64,000 nt of DNA from Antitrichia curtipendula (GCA_951230915.1 OX579635.1:18538001-18602000), one strand, 5' to 3'. Counted from the first letter of the stretch, positions 35,101 to 48,640 are shown. Numbers and translations: made by a program. The notes: generated from the letters alone by a model not told the origin.

Positions 35101-37999
35101 AAATATTTTTCCAAGCAGTCAACCACCCAAATTTACGATGAGAAATTTGTAGAAATTAATTGGGGTGTAGAAAGATCTCACTAAAAATTAGCATAATCTA
35201 AAAATAATAGTAAGATGTTTCAACAAGTTTCAAGACATTTTGATAGTCAGAAGTACCCGAACCAAGAAGATTTTTCAAAACTAGTGAAATTGACAAAAGA
35301 TTGTGGTGTTGATTGAATTTTCAGGGGCATATAAAGTTAGAATGAGGTTGGAGCGGGGGTCTTTTTTTACTTCCTTATAGCTACTAAAGAGCCTAGGTTA
35401 GTTACCTTTCATAGAAATGTCAAATTCCAAAAGTTGGATTTTAAATCCTTTTTGGTGTTAAATTGTCGCTCAATTTTATTGTTTTTTTGCTGAGGAAAAG
35501 AAGTGGACTTTTTAAAAATAGCCTTCTAAACCTATAGTGCAATGCATTTGTGATTTGGAGTCTTTTTCCAAAATTTAGGATTTTGACCAATGTAGAAAGT
35601 CAAAAATTAAAAATTATAATGAAAATCTAAGATGATAAGATTACCATTAGGAAATGAGAGGAGGTGGGTGCCCTTGGAAGAGTATATAAGGGCACTCCTT
35701 TTCCTCTCAAAACACCCCTTCTTACCTCCTTTTGTAGCCATTTTTTGGCATTTGTACTTTGTTGGGTTCATTTAGTTGGTATTTGATAAGGAGTCTTTCT
35801 CCAAATTTTGGCCATTTTTGAACCAAATTACCTCGCAAATTACTTAAACAATTATTTTAGAAGCCTTTCATGTTCCATTTTTTTTTAAGGTTTCCTTCAA
35901 AGGACATTGGAGTCCCTTCAAAGTTTGTTATTATATGCAATTGTTGCAAGTTCTTGTTACTAACTTCTTTGTGTTTATTTGAGTTTTTATTTTGAATCTT
36001 GTTGTTGTACTAATCCTAGAGCACATCCTCCACTATTGCCGCTTTGGGAGGCCTCTAACGTATGTTGTTAAATTTTGCACACTTTTAAGTGGAAACTTTT
36101 TAAGGTGAAAATTTCCCTTGAAGTTGTGTATGAGGATGTATCAACAAAGTTATGTTGATGTTGATGTTTATTTTTTTGTATATACACATTTTATTTGAGA
36201 GTTGGTTATTGCACTAACAAGTCTACTAACTTTATCTTGTCCAAATTTATCTAATACTTCCTATATTTCTTCTCATATAGCAAAGCTTTGAAATTAAACA
36301 TTATAGGAATTGTTAGAATTTGAAAGTTGGCTCAAGAGACGGCAGAACTTTGACTTAAAATGTTTTAGAAGTATCTAAAAATTTAGCAATCACCAAAGAG
36401 ACTATGAAGCTTTGACTAAGAATGTTTTAGGAGTGTCTAAAACTTTGGCAAATATCCAAGAGACGGTGAAGCTTTGCCTTAGAAAACACTTAGTGAAGGG
36501 AGGAGGAAGATTAGAGCGAAGTTGAAGCTCAATTAGAAGCCCAAAACTTACAAATAGTTCAAATAGAAGCACATTTCTCTCAATTTTACTACCATGTGAA
36601 GCTCTCTAACATTTTGAAAACAAGAAGAAGAATGAAAAGATGTTTAAAGAGTGAAGAGTTTAGAAAGAGCCTAGATTGGAGATACATCAAGGAAGTCTTT
36701 TGATTCATTAGAAGGTAAACATTGACAACGGGAAGAATGCCCAAATTGCCAAATTAATGGCAAATTTTTTTATTGTAATCAAAGTCAACTAATGGAAAAA
36801 TCAAGACAAGATAGATTAATCTTCAAAAAAAAAGTTAAAAGAAAGAGTTTAGAAAGAAATAGAATAGTTGAGCGAAAGATTTCCCATTGCATGTAAAAAA
36901 CAAACAATGGCAAGTGGTACTTCAAATTGGGGAGTTATTATGGCCCAAGAGGAGTTTGAAGGTGTCTTTGACCACCTAATCAACGAAGTGCAATCCTAGG
37001 TACGTTTCTAAACATTCCTTCTCTTAAATCAATGAAATTAGTGGAAATTGCAATTGAGGCAAGACCTAGAGCTTTAGAACCAAGAGTTAGGTCACATTTG
37101 AAGATAGAATCTTAAATTAAGAGTTTAGAGCTTTCTGAAAAGATATAAAATGATAAAGTTTAGGAGTAAAATTGGATGAAACTTAGTAAAATCATCAACT
37201 TAGAACAAGAATAGAAATTTAGAATTTAGCAAAAACTCAGAAGTCAAAAGTAGAATTAAAATTTAATTTCAAATTATAAATTGATAGAAAATAGTGGATG
37301 AAGTTCAGAAGACTGATTAGCGATAAGTCTTCATCCATTAATAACTTTTGCTAAGAAAATCCTAATTACAAGTGATTTAGCAATTTGAAAAGCTAGTATT
37401 AAATTCTATCCATAAAAAAATTTAATTCTAAAAATAATAAGTTTTTAGAAGTAACACCAAAGCTTAGAGTAAAAAAGAATTAGAATAAAGAACATAAGGA
37501 ATAGGTCAAAAGAAGAACTTAGAATGTTAACCTTTTGGAAGAATTCCAGAGGAGTCCAAACATCAAACAAACTCTACAAAATACCAAAAAACTCACAAGA
37601 TATAAAGGATGAAGATTTAGAGAAGAATTGGATGAAAGTTGTAAAGAAGTGTCCAAATAAGTTTAAACTTTAGAATTAGAAAGTACTTTACCATCTAAGG
37701 AGTTAGTAAAAAATTCAAAATGAACTTAAAGTAGGAGCTAAAGCAAAATAGTGGATGAAAATTACATAGTCTTTAAAAGAGTAGTACTTCATTCAGCCAT
37801 AACTTTTCCTTAGAAGGTTGGATTGGATTAAATTTTACATTTTTGGAAATGGCCTGACCTAATCTGTGACTTAGAACTTTTAGAATGGAACCAAAAAAAT
37901 TGTTGCCCAAAACTATAGAAGCTTTGTTAGCTTAGCCATTTATAGAGAAATTAGAGATTTGAGTTGGAACTTGAGAATCTTAGACATTTGCTAGTCAGT
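32103..37999. other. AT-rich non-genic stretch with local repeats
   Basis: I see no protein-coding gene. 34,165-34,365 has five to six degenerate ~35-bp units around GCTTGAGGAGCTTCYACNAACTT. 36,328-36,490 has three ~60-bp units around CAAGAGACGGTGAAGCTTTG. Either could be transposon debris such as an LTR fragment, but no ends or coding parts confirm that. The short frame at 32,597-32,845 has no recognisable domain. Confidence 0.5.
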
Positions 38000-38009
38000 T
38001 AGAATCACA

Positions 38010-39792
38010 CTACAAAATATCCATTGCTTGGAAGGTACAAAGGACTAACGTTAGGCACCCAATAGAGTGAATATTACAATCAAAGCATAGAGCCTGGTTG
38101 AGTTCTGCTTGTATATCAAGGGTAGACATAAAAGCACCCACAAAAATCTGATAGATTGTGCAAAACTGCACATTTTTCTTTGACCGTGCCATTGAAGTGC
38201 TAGTATTCACCTGTTGAAGAACAAATGCATGTTGTCTAGTTGTAAAGTGCCTCAAATTGATTTGATGCCGACTAGTCTTTGAAATATACCATTCGCCTTT
38301 TTCACATTGTATTGGCGCATATCATCATGTTTTTGTAGTGTGTCCCATTTCAGGCCTAAATTTTTTGGCTTTTTGTCAAACATGGAGAAAATTGTGCACT
38401 TCATCAAGTAAACATGGTTGTCAAAGCCTCAAATTGGTTCTACCTACACAAGCTTGGCTGCCTACTTGTTTTGGAATCGTCAAATTCGATCATAGTTCAT
38501 CTTTGGCTTTTTAGGCAAAATCTCTTAGACGTCATCGTCAAACTCCAAGTCTTCTTCTCCATTAGAGATTTGTACCATATTTTGCCTTAGTTGGCGGTGG
38601 ATTTCATGAGCTTCCATTTTTGCTATTGTTGCCTTTAATAGAACATTGTTGCTCTTTTTTTGTAATTGGTTCAGAGGTTCACCCACTACTAGAAAATTCA
38701 ATTTTTTTGTTGTTTTGGTCGCGTTGATCCGGTCAAAATCTGACAAAAATTTGTTGATTTCAACAAATTTTTGTCAAATTTTGACCGGATCAACGCGACC
38801 AAAACAACAAAAAAATTGAATTTTTTAGTAGTGACCTTCCAACAGATTTGTGTCTTAAAATACAATGTTGAAAAAGATGGTTTTTGAAGCACATTGAGAA
38901 TTGGCTAACCATGAAACCAAAGGGGTCAAAACATTGACAATACGTAGAAGTTTGGAATTACTAAAGTTTTGTAAATTGGTGAAATACTTTGCAATTGTCA
39001 TTGTCCCCCTCGTGCTGTATTTCCCTTTATTGCCTTGTTCACAAACCACCTTTTCCTTCAATTGTAGATGACAGAGAGTAGCCTTTTTTTGCCTTGCAAG
39101 CAATGACACAAGTTGTTCTTGCTGCGGCATGGTTAGGTACTTTGTAGATATTGGTACAATAGCCTTGCTAATATCTTAGACATTTGGCCTTGCGGATATG
39201 TCTTTTTGGCAATCCATTGCAGAAGAATGCTACAAACTTAGCAACCACAAATGCACAGAAATAAAAAGCTAAGAATCAAACACAACCATCGATGATGAGC
39301 TTGTCAAACCATGATGTTGCCTAAAACATAATCACAACAATATTCACAACGACCTTTGGTAAATCTTTATCAAACCATGGAATTGTTGACAAAATGTACA
39401 ACCAGAAACAAAATTCATACAATAAACAAAGAGCAATGCATATCTAACAAATACTAGAACTCATTGCAACCAACAAAAGACAAGAATATGAACGATAAAG
39501 ATAAAGAATTGCTCATACACTATTGTAATCCACCAATGCTTGCATCCTGCCATCTATAATCAACTAAGAAGTAACTATCTCTAGTCTCCATCGTAGTAAT
39601 GTCTACGTGGAGTGGAAAGAAATGTGCCTCCCCTATATCAATTGGAGTGCTGAAGCCCATCACGAAATCTAATGCAAGACACAAAATGGTGATTGACACA
39701 AGAGGAGTGGAGTAGTGGACATGAAAGCAACGACAAAGTAGAATGACATATACAAGATCTAGCAATTGGGCTTTAGATACCTTGTACAACAC
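38010..39792 (-). other. Short minus-strand open frames, unrecognised
   Basis: Four short frames (38,010-38,255, 38,525-38,746, 38,855-39,130 and 39,520-39,792) could be fragments of one decayed transposon gene. None shows a domain I recognise. One ends in an acidic GEEDLEFDDDV. A CACTA MITE is inserted at 38,684-38,833. They are listed only so that the stretch is not left blank. Confidence 0.2.
38684..38833. mobile_element. CACTA-type fold-back MITE, 150 bp
   Basis: The ends are CACTACTAGAAAATTCAA and its inverted match ending TTTTTTAGTAGTG, with an almost perfect palindrome across the whole unit (core GGTCGCGTTGATCCGGTCAA). ACC is duplicated on both sides (38,681-38,683 and 38,834-38,836). 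It is a different family from the MITE at 27,872 but has the same superfamily features. Confidence 0.9.
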
Positions 39793-40825
39793 TGGTAATG
39801 AATATATTTGTGGCTCAGCTCAAGAGGCAATGAAAACAGAGTTGTGCATCCATTACATGTTTTTCAGCCCATGTGGAGGGCTACGAGTTTCCTAGGGTTC
39901 CTAGACTCAAGAACTATCTGGAACTGTGCCGCAGCAGCTGTATGATGTGGCAGAGGGACTGCCACGTCATATAAAAAAATTCTTTCAAAAAAATAAATAA
40001 TATTTTTTGTTCATCTTCTTTTTTCATTTTAAGATTTTTTTTTTTTTTTTTTTTTTTCAATTTTTTTTTCTGACAACGGCCGTTCTTTTATTGCTAGGGG
40101 AACGACATCGGAAACAAGCCTGAAACGGCCCTCCGGACCCCTCAAAAAACATCTAATGGTAGGACGGGCAACGAAAGTGGCAGGCTCACGACAATAAGGC
40201 CCACAGTTTGAAAAGTACAATGTTGTAGAGGAAGGGAATTGGGCAACTAGGCTAGCTTAGATTGAGGCTTTCAGGCCACTTTAGTTGCGTTATGCTATCC
40301 AAAAACTTTTTAAAAAATCTTTAATTCCTTTTTTGCCAACTTTTTTAGAATTAGTAGTACTTTCTAGGACCGCCATTTCGCCAGAAAAAAAAGGTTGGAT
40401 TGATCCATGAATGAAGGAGCTCAATTTTGGGGTTGCAATCACCGAGGAGGCCATTCACTTGTACAATAAAACTTCTCTAACGTGAACTTCTATAAAGCAA
40501 TGACCTTTCTAAAGTAATGGAATATTGATTGCATGGTCCTATAGTAGGCCCAATTCCAAACATATACATCAAAGAAGTTCTTTGAGATTTGTGAGCATAG
40601 GGACTTGAGCCCAATTCCAAAGCTATTACTTTAGAGAAGTTCTACTATAATTGGCAGGATTGTATAGCATAATAAGTCAATTTTGACTTTCTTCCTTTAT
40701 AATAATTTATAATAAATATTTATTAATAGAACCAAGTTTTTAAATAAATTTTTTTATTGTGATTTATTATAAGTTGTACAAATCAAAAGTATAGTAAAGT
40801 GTATCATAGAAATGATGGAAATTTA

Positions 40826-42126
40826 ACCCATGAATTCCCAAGGCGTCTTTTCATTCAAAAACCACTCAACATTGCCATTTCTATAGCAAAGAGGAAAAAA
40901 TTAATTATTTAATTTTTTAAGAATATCTAATTGTAGGATCTTGTACTAGACTAATATGAAAATGTGTGGAAGAAATTTCAGAAACTTTGACCATGCAAAT
41001 TGCAAGATATTTGCATTTAAAGTGAAAGAAACAACGTTTTTTGCACATTGCTCAACTACATTTTTTTGGCTTTGAACCTTTTTAACTTAAGATCTTTGCT
41101 CTACTGATTTTTAATATTTAATTTTATATAATAAGTAATTGAGTTGAGTCTAGAAAAATAAACTCAAAAAAGCACACTTAGTTTCCACACATAAAAAAAT
41201 TGTTAAGTAGAAGTGGATTCAAGATTGAAGGAAAATCTAAATTGTTAATAGCTCTAAGATGGAATTGAAATACACTAGTATCAATAGTGAGATTGTTCTA
41301 GCAAGAAAGATTAACCTTGTGTAACTTCTTTTTTTTTAATTGTGAAAATTGAGGTTAGAAATGAATCCTATAAGTTATTTTTTCAAGAAGATACTTTGAT
41401 TGCTTGAAAAACAAGATTGTCCATAACTTTCACTTAACAAATCCAAATGGAATGAATTAAAGCTTTCCATATACACAAAAATATAATCATACAAAAAAAA
41501 TTAAATCTTTTTTACTTTTAAAGTTTTTAAATTCTTTTTTGAAGGTTTGTATTTAAAGTGAAAGAAATAAGTTTTTTTGAAGGATTTTTTCTACCTGCTG
41601 AACTAAAAAAGGGCTTTTAGTGCCATAACTTTTGCTCACGGTCTCTAACTAAAATTTAAAAAATTATATTTTTGAAAAACTAAGGTATTTTTCTATCTTA
41701 ACAAAAAAATTAAAAAAATCATGACAAATATTGAGACCACAAGAGGTTGCCAAAATATATTTTGTCCCTCGAGGGGATAATTGGACTTTAGGGGTTAAAG
41801 TGTATGTATTTATGACCATTTTATATAATTCCTACTGTTGACTATATTTTTACCATAACTGCTTCAAAATTGCCATTTCTAGTACAAGTACCAAAGTTTA
41901 AAAAAACCCATCTTTTGACATATGTAATTGTAGTATCTTTTAATATGCTAGTTTGAGAAGATGTGGAAAAAAATTCAGAAATTTCCACCATATAGATTGC
42001 AAGATATAAGCATTTGAAGTGACAAAAATCATTTTTGAGGTCTTTAAAAAATTGGGGAGCTGTACTTTACAAGGTCACATTTGTATGAAAAATGTCTATG
42101 TTGTTGTTGCTTCTTTGGATTTATTC
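40826..42126. repeat. Left part of the 1.8-kb dispersed repeat split by E2
   Basis: AT-rich, non-coding. It matches the reverse complement of the unit at 21,150-22,942 up to the E2 insertion point. The remainder continues at 54,203-54,770. An inner terminus-like phrase (CCCTCGAGGGGATAATTGGACTTTAGGGGTTAA, here named by its 41,766-41,798 position) suggests a smaller copy nested within it. Confidence 0.5.
42118..42126. repeat. Left target-site duplication of E2
   Basis: GATTTATTC directly precedes CAGCGGTGCTATTTTG. The identical nonamer follows the right end at 54,203-54,211. Confidence 0.88.
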
Positions 42127-42328
42127 CAGCGGTGCTATTTTGTGAGCCTGTGAGCGGCGAGCGGGAATACTGTGAGCAGGGAGCACTGGAATTAGAAAAA
42201 ATAGTATAGACATCAATAATATTGGAAAATAAAAGGAGAATCCAAACATTTTAGGCTAAATTTGAAGTTCATTATAAATTTCAAGGTGATAGGTCCTCAG
42301 ACCTATCACCGTGGACCTATGACCGTGG
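42127..42328. promoter_or_regulatory. E2 left terminal and subterminal region
   Basis: The terminus runs into repeated GTGAGC words (42,140-42,185). A hairpin AAGGTGATAGGTC...GACCTATCACCGT lies at 42,283-42,313, and GACCTATGACCGTGG follows at 42,314-42,328. The latter matches E1 3,167-3,181 exactly, and its inverse sits near the right end of E2. Transposase binding is the likely role, by inference. Confidence 0.6.
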
Positions 42329-42569
42329 ATAAGTATTATTTGTATTAGGGGTGTTGTTTATCATAATAGCATATAATGATGAGAGTATACATTGTAAAGA
42401 CAAGGTGAAAGATGTGAAAGATGAACCTGACGAGGTGGAAGGGTGTATAAAATATAACCTTCAATTACAAGATTTTTCCAAAGAATAATTTATACTTCTG
42501 TCCACAAGTGTAACTTCAGTCAGAAGTAATTTACATTCAGATCTCAGGCACTCTCAGGCTCTAGGGTTC

Positions 42570-45500
42570 CTAAGTATCAAACAGAACCTCGTTTGGAACG
42601 TTGATGATACCAGCCCGAATGAGGAGGTGCTTGACCTCATTAAAGCTGAAGCTTGGAGAATGGATGAACTTGTCATCTACTAGGTTCATTTTGCAAAAGT
42701 AACGAAATAAGTAATAGAGATGTTTGCAATTAACATATTGATGGCGTCCACCAATTGCTGAAACAGCCATGTCCACAAAATCAGGACAAGTACACTCCGA
42801 GTACATGCCCAGTGTGATTCGGTAAACTTTGTGTGCAGGCTCCGTTCCAGATTGAAGGGAGATTATGGCTCCAAGTCCAGGAAAGGGAAGCATAGTGACT
42901 CCTAAGATTGTTCCTTTGACGTTCCCAACACTCTCCCACTTATTGCGATGCTCTGTAGTAGGAGCATTTGCAATACGTCTAATAGGCTTGTTTCGGCGAG
43001 TTGTTGGATAGGTGTCTGCATGCACAGGGATAGGCTGATCATACATGACCGCCTCAAAAACATTTGACATCGTGAATAATCGTCGAGGTGACATAGGTGG
43101 TCGGTCTTGGAGCTGAAATCCAGCTTCCTGCAGCAGAAGTGTTTCCTGACGAGATAAACTAGTGCCTGTCAATACAGGCCAGATATCTGGTACTTCAGGC
43201 CAATCAATTACCCAAGCACGTTTAGAGCCTCGCACGCAACGGTGAACATCATCTGGGCAGAACCAAAAATCTGTCACGATCTCCTTATTTCCTCCGTACT
43301 ATTTTTTGCGTCCGCGGTATGTAGGAGCTGGAGTGCCTTTGATTCCTCTTGCAATTTTGGCAACGCAACGGATGTTTGATCCTCGCTGCTGGGCATGACA
43401 TTTGCAGCTAGACTTGTGGGATAACCTCGCAATATACCATTGAGAAGTGTCACAGTCACTTTCTAACGCAGTAGTGATATGTGGCACATGCTCACAGTTA
43501 GCCACTTCGTTCCTATCCCTGATAGACTCCGTGGGTGTGCGTGTAGATCGAGTCATGACTCTTGGCTGAGAAAAGTTCACCTTGTCCGGCCGATGAGAAT
43601 CACCATCCGACCCAATAGGGAGGTCTAGTTTGCGCTAACTGCTGCCAAACACCTCTTCACCCTCCAAATGCGGAACACGTGTTGCAACCTCAGCTGCTCC
43701 AGGAATGACATTCAACGCCTCCGCGATCTTTTTGGGGTCGCCGCTGCGTCTAGCGCCTCTTAACTTTAGCTCTTCTTTCGATGGACCCGACCTTGACGTT
43801 GTGCCGTTCAAGAAAGACCGGTAATTTGTCATTTGCATGAAGGCTCGAATACAATCATCACAGGTGGCGGCAAATAAGTCATTACTGCGATTACTCGACT
43901 GCTGCAACCATTTGTTGTGGACTGTTTCAAATAAGTTGCATGATGGCATGTCTGCAATTTCGTGAACACTCAATCCCTGGAAAAAAAATATTCTAGTTAG
44001 TCCTATAATGGTTTAGGCTGAAAAGGCTCAAACTTCAGCTTCCCTAGGCATGGCGAAGCATTCATGATTTTGATCTCGTAAGTAGGCTGTGAAGGCACCT
44101 CTCGGCTCCGAGAGGTATGGCTTCCTATTGCTGGTTTGATCACAATCATAGTTCTCTGTACTAATAATTTTGTAACAAAGAAAGCCATCTCAAAGTGGTA
44201 GTGCAAAAGAACAAAAGCAACACAACTGAAGGAGGAGACTAAATATACCATTTGCATAAAGCCTCCCCATTGGCGATATCGAAAGTGCCAAAAGGCAAGC
44301 CACAACTCCAGTTCACGCATAGCATCTTCTGAGGCTGCCCCGGATGATAACCACCAAGATCGAATGGCCAAATACCTTGTCTCAGCTTCCTCCATACTGA
44401 TTGAGTCTTTATATTGCTTGCATAGACGTATATGCTGGTGTTGCATATCCGGCTTGATGAGCTTCTGGGTATGCCGGTGCAACGAAGTACTCCAATGCAA
44501 AAGACATGTTCGTTCGCGATTGACCATCTCCATTTTGGGGTTCCCCGTACCGTATACAATTCGAACGGCATTCCAATTTGCTTGCACGCTATCTGCCATG
44601 AAGCCCTTGAAGTTTGTATTCTCTACACCGTTGCGTCTCATGACATCATTTAGTAACCTCCACATAATGCACTAGATCTCAGTATCTTCAGATTGCATGT
44701 CACAAACAGCGATTGTCATCACCTTTCTACATCCTGTGTCATAGACATGACAGGCTATGGTGGTCCAATCCTTTACTCGTTTTACGTGATCAAACATGAG
44801 CCACGCGTTCTCCAAATCTCCTCCCACTTGCATACGCTTCACCATGTCAACCCCACTACCAGGTCCATCGACCAACATCTTAAACAAGTACACTTTTTCT
44901 TTTCCCTGTCCAAGAAAAATGCTCTCATGAATGTATTCGAACTTTAGATTGCGTTTCATATTCATAATGCTATCTATGACCCCACCTTTTCCAATGCTAC
45001 GAAATGAAGAAATAGTATTACGGATGTTCGGGGAACTAAGGATCTGGAACCTATCCATGACATCTTTCAGCGACTTCCCCCGTAGCATCTCCTTTTGACC
45101 TTCACCATTGTGTATGAGGTAGTTGTCCAAAAATTGCTTACTAGCTGCAAGGGCTATGGCTGAGTTAGTGGCACTAGGGGTTTTTAAGACTTCACCTGCA
45201 ATGAGCTCCGAAATGGTGTCTAACGACTCTCTACAGGTTCCAGAAGCAACAGGATGCAAGTGATTACCCAAATGAATGCACGCTCTCGTCATCCCTGGAG
45301 TACTACCATAAACGTAATAAACTCTAGCATCACAAGTACTGACACAGTGCGGTGAACTTTTGCATATTTTGCAAAGAACAGTAGAATCTTTTGGAGAGAT
45401 TGCACCAACATAGAATGGAATAGGAGTATATCCACACCATTCGGTCTCATTCCTCTTGGAAGATCGCTTGAGATAGTCACAATCAGAATTGTTACAAACC

Positions 45501-46429
45501 AAATGACCTGCACAAGACGATTTCCGGAATTTCAAGCTATCTTGGTTATGGATATTGGATGTAATGGTCCGACACCATGTGTGACCATCGTATCGTTTAT
45601 CCATACCGTGTAAGTTCCCAGCAACGGACGATGAAGACGGAGCACGAAGACAAGGCAACTCAAATACTACGTTTCCATCAAAGTCTGCAGGAAGGTACTG
45701 CACCTTTTGATGGTCGAGCAAATCATAATCTAATGCAGCAACTTCGTTCCTAGATCCGCGAATAGATGCTAGTTTCCGAAGGCATCCAACGATACTATGT
45801 CCGGCTGAACTATTTGGATCAGTTGGTGGTCTTGAGTGAGTGGACAAAGCAGGACTAGTAGTAGGCGTGGAGTACCTACCGGATGTTGTTTCCAGGACGT
45901 CATTACAGACACGTCTAGAAAGCGTTGCTGGAAGACCTGGTTGACTTGGCGACTCTCCCTCCGATTCACTAGATAAATCTATCACAGGGACTTGAACTTC
46001 TTGCTTCACTCGGACAAGTTGAACCGGAGTCGTAGCAATTGTAATGCGTTCACTGTCTATTGAATTTCCTATATTTTGGCCTACAAACGGCATGTTAACA
46101 GTGGAGTGGTCTGACTGCCGTGGCAACCTCTCAGTAGAAGTATCCCGCATGATAGAAGGCAAACCATATACCCTATAACGCCCTTGACGGAGGTGCCAGC
46201 AATGACCATCGTCTAGTACTAACTTTGGGATATGGATAGACTCTTTTAAGTGTCCCAAATCAGACATGACTTCTTCCTCAACATAAATACTAGATTGGAG
46301 AAATCCGAAACGAACATAAAGGAGGTGAGAAGACACAATAGCATACCCTGTTTCTCCTAAAGGCATAACTAATGGAATTTCATGGCCATCCGCTCTAATG
46401 GTGGCCATTGAGGAAGCAAACATGGACAC
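42570..46429 (-). pseudogene. E2 Mutator-like transposase (WRKY/GCM zinc finger, DDE, SWIM)
   Basis: Two exons (46429-44249 and 43976-42570; intron 43,977-44,248) give one 1,195-residue frame with three in-frame TAGs (44,672-44,674, 43,635-43,637, 43,299-43,301) and no frameshift. A Ser/Pro-rich N-terminal region precedes LHGMDKRYDGHTW. The zinc finger has CAGHLVCNNSDC, CKIC, C-x4-C and HLGNHLHP, resembling the WRKY/GCM fingers of many MULE transposases. The DDE residues are D547 (LMFDHVK), D613 (FMADSV) and E744 (CNLFETVHNKWL), with CLLHW after the second Asp. A SWIM finger (CTC...NCKH) lies at about residues 1118-1146. It would cut and rejoin the element ends in the nucleus. The stops suggest an inactive copy. 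Confidence 0.85.
44097..44116. repeat. E2-type palindrome in transposase intron
   Basis: ACCTCTCGG-CT-CCGAGAGGT is a near-perfect 20-bp palindrome in the only intron of the E2 transposase gene. The same core appears in the methyltransferase gene intron (48,389 and 48,516) and near the right end (53,249). Confidence 0.85.
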
Positions 46430-47186
46430 ACTTGAAATGAGAACAGTTTTACAACAACCGGAAGGAACAAAAACTCCTAGTGAAGGAAGTGGATCAAGCG
46501 TAGAAGATATGAGGGCATATAATTGTCCTGCAACGGGAACTTAAGAAGATAGGAATAATGTATCGTCATCGCGTATAATGATGCAGTGCTGTCAGTAGCC
46601 CCCAATTTGGATGTCTAAAATCGCCGCCCAAATGTATATTAGGAGTGAGTACTTTTAAAGCGAGACAGTATTTAATCTAAGTCATAAATGAAAGTAATTC
46701 AAAATTCAAGGACCATGTGAATTGTCTGTAGATTTAGGATACATGTAGAGAGGAGCCCACAAGGACAGCTCCTACTCTGCTACTAAAATGCAAGTACAGG
46801 ACCTTTGCTCCCCATCCCAAGATACATCACGACGTCTTTGCATAGATGTCCTTTAAAATCATAAGAAATTTAGGTGACCTATATAATTGATGACATATAG
46901 ATTTTGGAGACGGGCTAAATCTAGGGTGACAGATTTCAACAGCTCTTTGAAATGGCTGCCACTACCAACTAACACACTAGTATTAGAAATAACATGTGAA
47001 CTCAGTTGTGGTTGCCATAGTTCAAGTTCATAGTTGTGGGATTCTGTTCAGAGGCGTTGAGTCTAAATGAAATTACAGCAAGAGAGTAGGAGTTCCAAAT
47101 GGGTCATGAGGATATGTATGGACATCTTAGTTAGAGGATTTAGGAAGGGTCATTACTTTCCGAAAGTAATATGAACTATTAGTCTC
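46430..47186. other. E2 central spacer between divergent genes
   Basis: This 757-bp non-coding stretch separates the two divergent start codons and should hold both promoters. I see no gene and no motif shared with the E1 spacer. Confidence 0.5.
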
Positions 47187-47740
47187 ATGCCTTTAGCACT
47201 ACACATATCCGACTGTGGTGAAGGGAGTAAAGCAAGAAAACGCAAAAAGAGAAGAAGGTCCCATTTCTCATCGCGAAAGGAGTTGACCCGTGCACGATTG
47301 AGAAGGCAAAGTACTGAGACCAAGAAGAGAGAAACCTTGCTCTGTGGGATATCCTACATCGGAGACTTCAAAGCCTTCAAAGACTTCGGCGATCATTCTG
47401 TAAGTCCTGCATAATCGCATAACCATAATTTGCTTCATAAATTACTTTTACATTTGGAATTATTAATGAACTAAGTGATTCTCCCATGATCATTAACATG
47501 CATTTATAAAAGTGGAAATTCAATACAGATTCGACGATATCTACATTAGGAAATCGATGGCCCATTAATTAATCTCAATTTTAAAACTTGGGGCAATTCA
47601 CACATTGTGTAGTAGTTCATAGAATCGGGATTAACAGCATCTCCACCAGGGAGTTCTCATTTCCTAAACACGAGACCTCAATCCTGTCAATCTTGACTAT
47701 ATACGGATATGACCTGGCGTGTTCTGTATATGAGCTTGAA

Positions 47741-47779
47741 TATAGAGAACTCGGCCCAAGTTTTACCGAGTTCTCTATA
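47741..47779. repeat. 14-bp-arm perfect hairpin in first intron of E2 cargo gene
   Basis: TATAGAGAACTCGG and CCGAGTTCTCTATA are perfect complements separated by 11 bases. It lies in the proposed intron 47,400-48,125. Function unknown. Confidence 0.8.
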
Positions 47780-48386
47780 CATTGTTTCGAGATTGGTGTG
47801 CGCAAGCTTTTTTATCGCCAGCCCCATCTGAGGTCCTCTCCCTTGAATGTTAGGGATACAGAACTCACTGGTGGGATTGTTCTAAGCAACGATCATTTTG
47901 CCTTTTCTACCAGCTGAGGTACCTAGAATCGGAAAAACTCTACGTGCACATGGAACTTACTGGAATCCCTAATTCTAAGAGGTTCGTCCAAAAAGACGAA
48001 GGAAGCAGACCCGATGCGTGTCTGGTTCGCTTCTGCGCGGATAGGGTCTAGGGGCTTGTATTATCATTGCCGCGATTTCCAGCAACCCGAAAAATATTAA
48101 CACTCTTCTTTGCTCGCAATACCAGGAGCCCGAGTCGATGGCGAGGAAGGCGGCAACCAAAAATGCCGCTCCAAGAGGACGCAGTCGCGACGGCGATCGA
48201 GTGAACGAGGAGAAGGACAGAGATCGCGAGAACGATGAGCGGGCCAGTGACAGAATCAGCCCTGAGAAGGCGCTTGAAGAAGAGCTAGCGACCGACGATG
48301 GAGCTACCCCGAGTGTCCAGGGCAAGAAGGTAAGAATCTCAAGCTTCCTCCCCGTTGTCGTTTTGCTTGTGCATGCTGCGCCTAAA

Positions 48387-48640
48387 TCCCTCTCGACGCC
48401 GAGAGGAGCCCTTGCCCTCCCCCGACATGATCCCCAGTTGGAAGGGTGATCGGGGATGCTTCTATATTTTTTTTTCCTCCCTGCTTTAGTGCTCCCGATC
48501 TTGTTGTCCCTGTGCCGTCTCGACGTCGAGAGGAGCCCTTGCCCTCCCCCGATATGATCCCCAGTTGGAGGGGTGATCGGGGATGCTTCTATATTTTTTT
48601 TTCCTCCCTGCTCTTGGTTTTCCAGATCTTGTTGTCCCTG
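48387..48640. repeat. 127-bp tandem duplication with palindromes, in E2 cargo-gene intron
   Basis: Two copies of a 127-bp unit occupy most of the intron 48,330-48,754. Each begins with the E2-type palindrome (48,389-48,406, CCTCTCGACGCCGAGAGG; 48,516-48,533, core TCTCGACGTCGAGA) and continues with CCCCGAYATGATCCCC...GGGGATGC, itself a weaker inverted repeat. The arrangement parallels the tandem palindrome arrays in E1 introns although the sequence differs. Confidence 0.9.
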
